Shown here in pieces: positions 56,282 to 64,000 of a stretch of 64,000 nucleotides of DNA (position 1 is the first letter of the stretch; the number at the start of each line of letters is the position of its first letter). Both the position numbers and the translations under genes were made by a program. The notes beneath the pieces were generated by a model. That model worked only from the letters and a program-made list of their open reading frames with translations, was not told the DNA's origin and did no database searches. Source of the stretch: Siphonodentalium dalli (Eukaryota; Mollusca; Scaphopoda; Gadilida; Siphonodentaliidae); the NCBI GenBank assembly GCA_032622095.1, contig CP136067.1:43815549-43879548 (forward strand), in the 5' to 3' direction.

Positions 56282-57198
56282 AGTTCTATAATGGAGACGG
56301 CTCACACGGCCGGATTGTGTATTCTCATATTTCGGATCCTACCACAGCTCGACATGATAACGGGGATCATGGTACTCAGTGCTACAGCTGTCATGCCAAC
56401 GATACTTCGTCTACTCTGCACGTCGCTTGACTACACGGGCAAAAACAAACCGATCCCTAAAAAGATAGCATGGGTTGTTATAGATTTCATATCAATGATT
56501 GCGCAACTTTCTGTTTTTCCTGTTCTGATTATGTCCGATAAAATCTGGACGGGACAAAAAGCATACAGCGACAACGCAATTCTTAATACGGTTTATATTC
56601 TTTTTGCTTTTCTGTTAATCTCATTCTCATACTGGGAAAATTTCATGGATTTAAGACTTCTGGTGCCGTTGAGAAAATCAGGAACTTTATGTCAGGGATT
56701 ATTGAGGATTAGATTCGAGCTTCAAGAAGGTCGACCCATGATGCAGATACTCATGAATCTATGGAAAATTTCTGTGTCTATAATTCTTGCATTTCTTCTT
56801 CGACCTTCCGTGATGGAGCATTTCAGCTTAACAGAAGCTTTCGATGAAATCGGACGTGAAAAAGAATTATCGTTGTACGCGTCAATTATTGTGCTAGCCA
56901 TTGCCCCGTTTGTTGGACATTATACAGCAAAGACGGCATGTCGTCTCAGAATGCAGGCCATTTCTTTTTCGCTTCCACTCCTTTTGTCGACTCCTATAGC
57001 TATTGGTGCTGCTCTGATCCAGTGCAAGGAGTACAACTTTATTGGTATTATTTCCACAGAGACGAGATACTGTAGTACCGTCAATATCTATAATACATGG
57101 TGGGTTTTTCTGTTTGCTGCTGCTTGGTGGCTGTCCATTCATATTTGTGCACGATATATCTGGGATCCACAACAGGAGCGGCTGGCCAGTATTCACAG
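56282..57198 (+). CDS. CHS: Chitin synthase exon: main multi-pass membrane region
   Basis: The largest exon, 305 codons plus 2 bases. It starts SSIMETAHTAGLCILIFRILPQLD, which matches the animal chitin synthase pattern ESLHTxGxxLLxFxxLPELD. Roughly eight hydrophobic segments follow, near residues 8-40, 60-82, 93-113, 155-172, 195-217, 225-245 and 270-292 (the first range probably holds two spans). The exon ends WDPQQERLASIH plus AG before donor GTGAGG, the counterpart of the xxERLAxTEKLF segment just ahead of the catalytic half. There are no internal stops. It probably encodes much of the membrane channel region preceding the glycosyltransferase domain. Confidence 0.93.
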
Positions 57199-57374
57199 GT
57201 GAGGTTAAATACATATTGTGAGCTTATTACAGTTAATTTACTGATAAGATGGCAGCATAGTACTACTGTATGTGCATGCCCACTGAAAGACGTATGTAGC
57301 ATACATCTAATTTTTACCGAAAATTCCAATCACACCGAAGGTACGATTTTCAAAAAAACACAATGTATGAATAA

Positions 57375-57577
57375 CAGTAATGCCCTAAATAATCGACTGC
57401 TTAACAACAGCAAAATTATGGGTAATTTTTCAGGATTTAGTCGGAAATATGGCTTGTTGCCATTCACTCAGTGAGAGCTTTCCGATGAATGGCAACAAGC
57501 CATATTTCCGACTGAATCCTGAAAAATTACCCATAATTTTGCTGTGGTTAAGGAGTCGATTATTTAGGGCATTACTG
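57375..57577. mobile_element. Family A MITE
   Basis: CAGTAATGCCCTAAATAATC ... TATTTAGGGCATTACTG, flanked by A and TA. The loop is shortened (CATTCACTCAGTGAGAG). Starts 177 bp after the end of exon 6. Confidence 0.92.
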
Positions 57578-57663
57578 TAGAATGGGTTAATTCGGGACAG
57601 ATTTATCACCAATAAACAGATAGCCGTTATTCTATTTCAAATGACCAGGGTATACTGCATTGA

Positions 57664-57819
57664 TCCTTGCTGACAACTCAGTGCACGTATTTCCCCGGAT
57701 ATCGGCCGGACATCAAGGACGACGTTATGCATGTTCAGCCGCCAAAGTCAGACTGTGTAACTTTCAATTCATGGAAGACTTTTGATCTCCCACCAGATAT
57801 TGACTTCGATTACGCTTAA
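57664..57819 (+). other. Orphan open frame with coding look in intron 6
   Basis: From TCC at 57664 the frame stays open for 51 codons to TAA at 57817. It includes TYFPGYRPDIKDDVMHVQ and FNSWKTFDLPPDIDFDYA. An acceptor-like CTCAG lies at 57777-57781, relative phase 0. This does not fit the phase-2 end of exon 6, so it cannot be a simple alternative exon. It may be a remnant of another gene or chance. No family recognised. Confidence 0.25.
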
Positions 57820-58372
57820 TTTTGACTGTATAATACCCCTTTGAGTGATAAAGTTTCTGGCAAAATTGATAAAGTACACATGCTTAAAAACTACTGTTGG
57901 CACTGGTTAAGGAACTGAATACGCTAGTTTTTGTCATTGCCATCGTGTGTGTGTATTACATAGCGGTTAAATGGTTGATCTTACTTCAACAGATTGCTGA
58001 CGGTAGCCGGTTTTCAACCAGATATCCGTTTCAGCACTACCGGTCATCTGACCGATGGCGTTCACCATGACCCTATTATAAAGACCCCTTTGACAAATTG
58101 CGAAAAGTCAGGGAGCAAATTCATTTTAATTTCAATTAAATACCGTGACCATTACATGTCCACAATGGTTATTACAACCATTATCAAAATCAACATGATT
58201 TGTTGTTATTTACATCAAATTTTCAGACGAAAAATATAGCGCATGTGTTTTCCGGTTGCGATAAATTCATGGAATTTTTTCTACTTCAGATACGGACATA
58301 TTCATATTGAAATTTGAAACTGTCAATGAGTTGTCTATCATACTGCATAATGGCTCATTGTGCAGTAATGCT
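57820..58372. other. Intron 6 sequence, nothing firm
   Basis: Short open frame near 57994-58239 without a recognised motif. Confidence 0.35.
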
Positions 58373-58606
58373 CTAATTAATCGACCTCTTAACCAAAGCA
58401 GAATTATGGGTAACTTTTCAGGATTTAGTCGGAAATATGGCTTGTTGCCATTCATCGGAAAGCTAATATGGCTTGTTGCCATTCATCGGAAAGCTCTCCC
58501 CGAGAGCTTTCCGATGAATGGCAACAAGCCATATTTCCGACTAAATCCTGAAAAGTTACCCATAATTCTGCTTTGGTTAAGAGGTCGATTAATTAGAGCA
58601 TTACTG
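58373..58606. mobile_element. Family A MITE with internal duplication in the left arm
   Basis: CAGTAATGCTCTAATTAATC ... ATTAGAGCATTACTG. ATATGGCTTGTTGCCATTCA TCGGAAAGCT occurs twice in the left arm. Compensating changes occur in both ends (GCTCTAATTAAT, CCTCTTAACC / GGTTAAGAGG). Confidence 0.9.
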
Positions 58607-58970
58607 TAGCTGTGGATGGATTTGCACATTCAGTTCAGAAATGGCAAATAAGAAAACAAGCTGAAGCTAACAGTACATTGACCATAAGTAAAACATTTTG
58701 AATTTTTAGAGATCTCACATTTCATGACAGCCACCATTTTGAAATGACAGGCACCAATCAGTTGGTATACTAAAGATTTTACCATGATCTTATGACGATC
58801 TTACGATCGAAATGAACCACTTGATTATTCCTTTATAGACAAACAATATACCGTAATCTTCAGTTTCATCTGTATTTTATTCACAAAATAGCTATTTGTA
58901 GTCTTGAAATCGGGATTTATAAAAATTATGTTGATTGTGGTAATTATGACCCAGAAGAGATAGATCATCA

Positions 58971-59254
58971 TTAACCCTTTCAGTGCCAGGGGCCGATCTC
59001 ATCGGCCCTAATTTACCGTCTGTAAAATCGGCCCTAAAAAAATAAAAAAACCTTCTTTTTTTTCGAGTTTTAAAAAATTATTAAAATTGTAAAAAATTGT
59101 AAAAAAATAATAACAAATCATGAAAAATTGTTAGGCCAATGCATTCTCTTATATATGCGAGGCGACCTATGGTCGACTCGCATATATAAGAGAATGCATT
59201 GGCACAGGGTATATGGGTTGATACAAAAATCGGACCTGGCACTCAAAGGGTTAA
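58971..59254 (+). mobile_element. TTAA-1 MITE
   Basis: TTAACCCTTTCAGTGCCAGG GGCC and CCTGGCACTCAAAGGGTTAA. Palindrome at 59132-59203. Its right TTAA is the left TTAA of the next element. Confidence 0.92.
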
Positions 59255-60176
59255 CCCTTTCTATACTAAAACATCATTGATGAGTAGTTATTATCTAAAC
59301 ATTTCCCTCAATAGATAGGACTCATTCTGCAATTTTATTTTTCTGTCGTCTGCTTTTATCAATGAAAATTAATAAAACGTGCATACCCAAATAATAGTGC
59401 AGGAGGGAATTGATTATAAAATTAACAGTGAAATGAAAAACCAATAGCCATTTAATGTCTCCCGTTACTTCTAGTAGTGAAAGATCTTCTTGTTCTCTGA
59501 GATTTATCAGAATAAAGTTTCCATAAACCTTGAGAGTCTTGGTTATTTAGTTGATGGGATAGATCACATTCCAATGACACAATGTAATTTTCGTATCTCC
59601 TCTCCCTACTACATTCCGATTATATGTTGCTCGCCCTGCTATTATCATTATGGGAATTCCCCTCAAGCGAGTGACGTATTTAATTCCTGAAGGGTTTCCC
59701 AAAATTTGAAGTGAAGCGATGTTAAAATTTTGTGGTGGTAAAACCTTTCAATTTGTTGATGAATTGACAATTCACTTTTGGTACAGAATATTTTACTGAG
59801 AAATAAATAAACATGCAGACCCAAATAAGCAACGTCCAGGGAGGAATTTTCCACCTGAATTAATAAAAGTGCATGCATGTTTATTTGGATCCCGAGAGTA
59901 GATCATTCCATTGTACAGTAATGCCCTAAATAATCGACTCCTTAACCACAGCAGAATTATGGGTAATTTTTCAGGATTTAATCGGAAATATGGCTTGTTG
60001 CCATTTATCGGAAAGCTCTCAGAGAGCTTTGCGATGAATGGCAATAAGCCATATTTCCGACTAAATCCTGAAAAATTACCCATAATTCTGCTGTGGATAA
60101 GGAGTCAATTATTTAGGGCATTACTGTAGACTTTTATGACTGATTGGAAGAATCCATTTAGTATAGAAAGGGTTAA
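59251..60176. mobile_element. TTAA-4 element with nested Family A, ending 24 bp before an exon
   Basis: TTAACCCTTTCTATACTAAA at the left, CATTTAGTATAGAAAGGGTT AA at the right. Contains AACATTTCCCTC-type text and Family A at 59916. About 715 bp without the nested MITE; the inner 59480-59880 part has no recognised relative. Confidence 0.78.
59916..60126. mobile_element. Family A MITE nested in TTAA-4
   Basis: CAGTAATGCCCTAAATAATC ... TATTTAGGGCATTACTG, flanked by TA. Loop CTCTCAGAGAGC. Confidence 0.92.
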
Positions 60177-60200
60177 TGTAATATCTTTTTTTGTCGTTAG

Positions 60201-60482
60201 GTTGTTTGTGAACACGACATACTGCAACATCTTATTTGAAGAACAGCTAATGTTGAATCGACGTCGAGACACAAGGATTGTCGTAAGAGATGCGCTGGAA
60301 GAAGAAAAGTTGGTGTATTCTCTAGTCGCGATGACCGAGAAAGATGAGGATGATTCTACGTTGACAGACGATCCTCGTGAGGCTATCGGAGATGATAGGA
60401 TCATCCCAATGATTTATGCATGTGGAACAATGTGGCATGAAACTAGAACTGAGATGGTTATGTTGCTCAAGTCCCTGTTTAG
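60201..60482 (+). CDS. CHS: Chitin synthase exon: pre-catalytic segment with YACGTMWHET motif
   Basis: Acceptor TTTGTCGTTAG; the first G completes the Arg codon left by the previous exon, giving ...IHR-LFVNTTYC. LMLNRRRDT matches the conserved (S/L)xxLNRRRD element, and IYACGTMWHETRTEM matches the IYACATMWHET motif of animal chitin synthases. Between them lies an acidic loop (EKDEDDSTLTDDPREA). The only donor that keeps the frame is GTTCGT at 60483, which is weak. A consensus GTAAGA lies 4 bases downstream, and using it would shift the frame. A TTAA-4 element ends 24 bases upstream and a Family A MITE starts 26 bases downstream. Confidence 0.92.
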
Positions 60483-60507
60483 GTTCGTAAGATTTAACCC
60501 TAGCCTA

Positions 60508-60710
60508 CAGTAATGCCCTAAGTAATCGACTCCTTAACGACAGCAGAATTATGGGTAACTTTTCAGGAAATATGGCTTATTGCCATTCATCGGAAAGCTC
60601 TTCCCGAGAGCTTTCCGATGAATGGCAACAAGCCATATTTCCGACTAAATCCTGAAAAGTTACCCATAATTCTGCTGTGGTTATGGAGTCGATTAATTAG
60701 GGCATTACTG
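60508..60710. mobile_element. Family A MITE just after an exon donor
   Basis: CAGTAATGCCCTAAGTAATC ... AATTAGGGCATTACTG, flanked by TA. Starts 26 bp after the end of exon 7. The left arm lacks ATTTAGTCGG. Confidence 0.92.
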
Positions 60711-61290
60711 TAGTCCCTGATGAAGGTTAATTACACACTATTCATCACTATCGCTCTGTAAGTACATGCCGTAAGTTGGTGAGGTTTATAGTCTGGGGAC
60801 CAGTCATGTTTAAAGCAAATAACCTGCCAATAACCTGTGGAACTGCACTGTCTCCCGGCCTGCATATCCATGAAAACACCTAAAGTTCTATGGCAGTTGT
60901 TTTTGGCCCCCACCACCCCCCCAAAATGTTTACTGTAGAAATGAGCAGTGTCTATCTGTTCGTTTATCCATCCATCTGAAACATTGTTGTCCGAATGATA
61001 ACTTGACAGAATTTTTGTTAGTTTGGTACATATTGTGGTTTATCGACTGTACCATGGTGTGATGTCGACACCTTGGATCCTATACTTAGCCTTGTCAACT
61101 GCATCTTGGTTGAACATAAACTCCAAGCTGTCATGTCACTCATTGTAACCATCAAATAACCACAATAACTTATTTTATTGCACACCCAATGGCTTATTTG
61201 TGCGAAATACAGCAAAATACGGAAGAATTCAAAACGTTCAATAAAATATTTTGTATTGTTCTTGAACGATTTTGTCAACAATGTCATTGG

Positions 61291-61540
61291 CAATGTCAAC
61301 TTTAACAGAAAATGTCTTCACTAAATATTATGAGGTATAGCCTGCATTAATATTAAGCACACGTTTGTTCAATTAAATAAAACAATATCAAACTAAATTT
61401 TAGTATATTACAAGCTACAATCCTCAAGAGTGTGCAATAAACATATAACAACACAGCTTTGTGAACATGTTAACGTTCATTGACGACATCAACTTTAACA
61501 GAAAATGTCTTCACTAAATATTATGAGGTATAGCCTACAT
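61291..61540. repeat. Direct repeat pair of ~52 bp
   Basis: CAACTTTAACAGAAAATGTC TTCACTAAATATTATGAGGT ATAGCCT(G/A)CATTA occurs at 61291-61343 and 61488-61540. Confidence 0.88.
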
Positions 61541-61741
61541 TATGTGACTACTCCGATCCAAGACACCCCACGCCCCACCAGTGATAGCCCTGCCACTACT
61601 GCATCAATTGTCTAGGCGCTACAGAAAGCACTCTCTGACCGCATGGAATATTTAAGCAACAACACATGAGTGGGGTATGATCTCAGCTTTAATGCACGTT
61701 GATTATTTACAAGTTTGTCCTGCAGATATCCCAATCGCAAC

Positions 61742-62139
61742 TTAACCCTTTACCCAACAAACCGGCCAAAACCGGCCAAATAAAGCTTCAACAGCCTAAA
61801 ATATCTTCGGTCTGTCTCAATAGAACCATACAAATATGGATATCATTGGAACCGGCTCCTTGACCACATTGTGATAGTTACAGTTAGCCCTGTGCCAATG
61901 CATTCTCTTATATATGCGAGTCGACCATAGGTCGCCTCGCATATATAAGAGAATGCATTGGCCTAAAAAAAATCTTTTTTAACACTTTTTACCATTTTTT
62001 CTTACATTCTTTAACAATTTTATAATTTTTAATGTGTTAAGCCAATGCATTCTCTTATATATGCGAGGCGACCTATGGTCGACTCGCATATATAAGAGAA
62101 TGCATTGGCACAGGGCCCTTCTGTTGGGTAAAGGGTTAA
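61742..62139 (+). mobile_element. TTAA-2 element
   Basis: TTAACCCTTTACCCAACAAA and TGTTGGGTAAAGGGTTAA. Palindromes at 61891-61962 and 62043-62114. Confidence 0.92.
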
Positions 62140-62870
62140 CAAATTTATAAAAGAGCCTCAGTTCTGACGAGAAACCGATGCAGAGAAACGCTGGAGAAAC
62201 GCTGAAGAAACACTGCTGTACAGCGCTGGGCATTATGAGAATGGCCCGACGAGATACGATTCGGAGCAAATGCCTAAGAGGTGCTGAGAGGCACCACTAA
62301 GCAGTAATCACACATGGCCAACAGGAAGAGGCCCAACGAGCGCGATGCGGGTACGGGCAGGAGAGATCACTGGACAGCCCAACTCCCTGTGGCTGAGCAC
62401 CGGCCTGGTGAGAACACGCTTTGGCAAGGAGCATACATGGAATAAGCCTACCAGAGACCGAACGGGTGGGTAATTCACACAACTATTACCACTGCAGGAC
62501 GCACGAAAGCTGGACCAATGGCACTGATGACGCAGCACCTGAAATACAAAGAACAGCAGCAGCAAGAGGCAAACAATCAAGGACATAGGCACAAAACATG
62601 GCATCAGACAATAAAGAGGGCGCGCCACGCCGAGCAAGGCGGGGCATGCAGCTCCAAGGGGTGGAGGGAGGGATCGCGACACGTACAATTTGCGAATGAC
62701 TTACGAATTCATGTCGAATGAAATAAGCAGCATTCCGGGCGGATGTAAAATGTGGAGTTTATGTTCAGCCGATATGGAACGGATCATAAACGAAACCCTG
62801 ATTGTCTGACGGATGAAGTAGATCGGACAATCACATAAATCACCTCGAACCTTATCGGCCCTGGGTGCAT
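62140..62870. other. GC-richer stretch between direct repeats, no gene assigned
   Basis: Base composition differs from the flanks. Open frames of 67 (+) and 126 (-) codons overlap here; neither shows a known motif. Probably internal sequence of an unidentified mobile element. Confidence 0.35.
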
Positions 62871-62994
62871 TAAGCACACATTTGTTCAATTAAATAAAAC
62901 AATATCAAACTACATTTTAGTATATTACAAGCTACAATCCTCAGAGTGTGCAATAAACATAGAACAACACAGCTTTGTGAACATGTTAACGTTA

Positions 62995-63918
62995 TTGCAT
63001 GAGTTTGTCGTCCCACGAATGAATAAAACAATGGGGATTGGGGCACATGTGCCATCACTTATGTACGTCCTGCTCCTGCAGTGTGCCCCATGTGCTGGAT
63101 CTGTCTTCTTCTATAAATGTTTGTCTTTATATTGTCTTATGTCTTGAATGTAAATATTGCATTGTCAACTGTTCATAGTCCCAATACTGTGACATAAGAG
63201 CACAAGTCAAATAGGCATAGATACATCTCGCTGATCGAAATTTGTCTCCTCCAAAGAAAGCTGAGACTAGTAGGCATTGACACTGTCCAATGTCCCACAT
63301 GTAGGAGCATGCTCACTCTCTCAGCGACATAATTATATGGGGCAAAACTAACTCCACGAAGCAGTAAGGCAAGTTCACTGAACAGGATAATTAAACAATC
63401 AATTATTCGAACAGCAGCGAGTCAAAGGGATAACAGATAATTATAAACGAAAACATTTCAAGAATTGGCGAAGATCTGCGTTTAAAAATTCAGTTAAAAT
63501 CAAGTAAAAATAAAAGAGATGTTGACGACTCGCCGAACTGAGTTCAAATGAATGCAGTGAGACAAACCGGAAGTAAACGTAAATAGAAAGCACGGAACGA
63601 AGCCAATCAAATATCTTGTAACTATTACACAAGAGGTCAAGTGACAATTAAGCACTCCAATGAATTAGATATGACGAAACAAATTTACATTTGAAGTAAA
63701 GGCAAATATAGGGAATTAGTCGTTACTCCGGGAAGATTAATTCTTTTAATATATTTTACAATCATAATAAAAGTTACCCATTCAATGATTGTTCTCAGAA
63801 TCAAATAAAACCACCTTATTGGGGGATGTGTGGCCTAGCTATAGCAACCTTTTATTATTTATTTTACTTTTAATTATATGTATCTATAACTTCACACATA
63901 AGTGATTTCTCTTCACAG
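62995..63918. other. Intron 7, unique part, nothing recognised
   Basis: AT-rich, ends in acceptor CTCTTCACAG of exon 8. Confidence 0.5.
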
Positions 63919-64000
63919 GATGGACAAAGAACATTTCTTTCGACAAGTAACACAGAACATAACTAAGAAGCCAGATAGAGATTTCTTCGACTTCGAAGGT
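63919..64000 (+). CDS. CHS: Chitin synthase exon, cut by window end
   Basis: Acceptor CTCTTCACAG; the first G completes the Arg codon of the previous exon, then MDKEHFFRQVTQ...PDRDFFDFEG runs open to the window edge. The position and ending correspond to the segment of animal chitin synthases that precedes HIFFDDAFE at the start of the catalytic domain. 27 codons are visible. The catalytic motifs are expected in the next exons, beyond the window. Confidence 0.87.

Larger units (their letters stand above)
61354..62994. repeat. Direct repeats of ~125 bp 1.5 kb apart
   Basis: TTAAGCACACGTTTGTTCAA ... GAACATGTTAACGTTCATTG at 61354-61482 matches 62871-62994 with a few changes. The sequence between includes a TTAA-2 copy and a GC-richer stretch (62140-62860). 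This could be the remains of a repeat-flanked retroelement; no retroviral-type protein was recognised between them. Confidence 0.75.
5585..64000 (+). other. CHS: Myosin-motor chitin synthase gene, 8 exons, incomplete at both ends
   Basis: The exons give one continuous protein: myosin converter end, IQ lever, low-complexity linker, multi-pass membrane region, and the segment before the catalytic core. The fusion of a myosin head to a family-2 chitin synthase is known from molluscs and related lophotrochozoans. The enzyme makes chitin from UDP-GlcNAc at the plasma membrane; the motor is thought to link it to actin. All seven exon junctions agree in phase (0, 0, 2+1, 0, 0, 2+1, 2+1) and all introns are GT-AG. 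The motor core lies upstream of the window and the catalytic motifs downstream. Introns are 39.1, 4.3, 1.8, 2.1, 2.4, 3.0 and 3.4 kb. The promoter is not in the window. Confidence 0.9.

Noticed and set aside
58267-58609. FPMNGNKPYFRLNPEKLPIIL-type peptides in several places
   Set aside because: Translations of Family A arms, mirrored on both strands; not genes.
62308-62688. 126-codon minus-strand frame, Cys/Leu-rich
   Set aside because: Lies in a GC-shifted block and overlaps another frame; the hydrophobic run is not accompanied by a signal-peptide layout or known motif.

Overview
The window is eukaryotic, intron-rich and packed with transposons. The one gene I can assign with confidence is a chitin synthase whose N-terminal half is a myosin motor. 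This fusion is characteristic of molluscs and some other lophotrochozoans (for example the Atrina rigida enzyme), so the source is most likely a mollusc. No species can be named from the sequence. The gene runs on the + strand and is cut off at both ends. Eight exons (5585-5711, 44792-44983, 49248-49654, 51459-51660, 53728-53853, 56282-57198, 60201-60482, 63919-64000) join with matching reading phases at all seven junctions. Together they encode about 778 residues: the end of the myosin converter, an IQ-type lever, an acidic and Ser/Pro-rich linker, the long multi-pass membrane region, and the segment leading into the catalytic domain. The upstream motor exons and the catalytic core lie outside the window.

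The first intron here is about 39 kb (5712-44791). It and the other introns consist largely of nested, mostly non-coding mobile elements. Names used below: Family A, a foldback MITE of about 210 bp flanked by TA and ending CAGTAATGCCCTAA (Tc1/mariner-like by its ends). TTAA-1 to TTAA-4, elements flanked by TTAA with CCCTTT termini (piggyBac-like by ends and target site). TTAA-1, -2 and -3 share one ~70-bp palindrome despite different termini. Families C and D start with a hairpin and carry tandem core repeats of about 150-170 bp, an architecture like the Helitron-related 'pearl' elements of bivalves. Family K has TTAA at both ends in its best copy. A single hAT-like MITE has a perfect 8-bp target duplication.

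Layout. 1-5584: TTAA-3, the hAT MITE, a 60-bp satellite broken by family C units, then a three-level nest. 6854-19368: a possible 12.5-kb element bounded by short inverted repeats (CAGTA.../...TACTG) with GTGTTCA/GTGGTCA subterminal arrays and duplicated subterminal blocks; inside are degenerate tandem arrays and a cluster of decayed short minus-strand open frames. 19.6-27 kb: TTAA elements, Family A copies and a C element nested in Family A. 27-34.5 kb: mostly unique AT-rich DNA with a TTAA-2 copy and a Myb/SANT-like coding fragment. 34.5-44.8 kb: C and D elements, a recent 1,061-bp tandem duplication, a LINE reverse-transcriptase remnant and a 47-52 bp satellite. 44.8-64 kb: exons 2-8 separated by MITEs, several of which end within 20-50 bp of splice acceptors.

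No rRNA, tRNA, CRISPR array or prokaryotic operon was seen. Most open frames of 60-100 codons are translations of MITE palindromes and are not genes.
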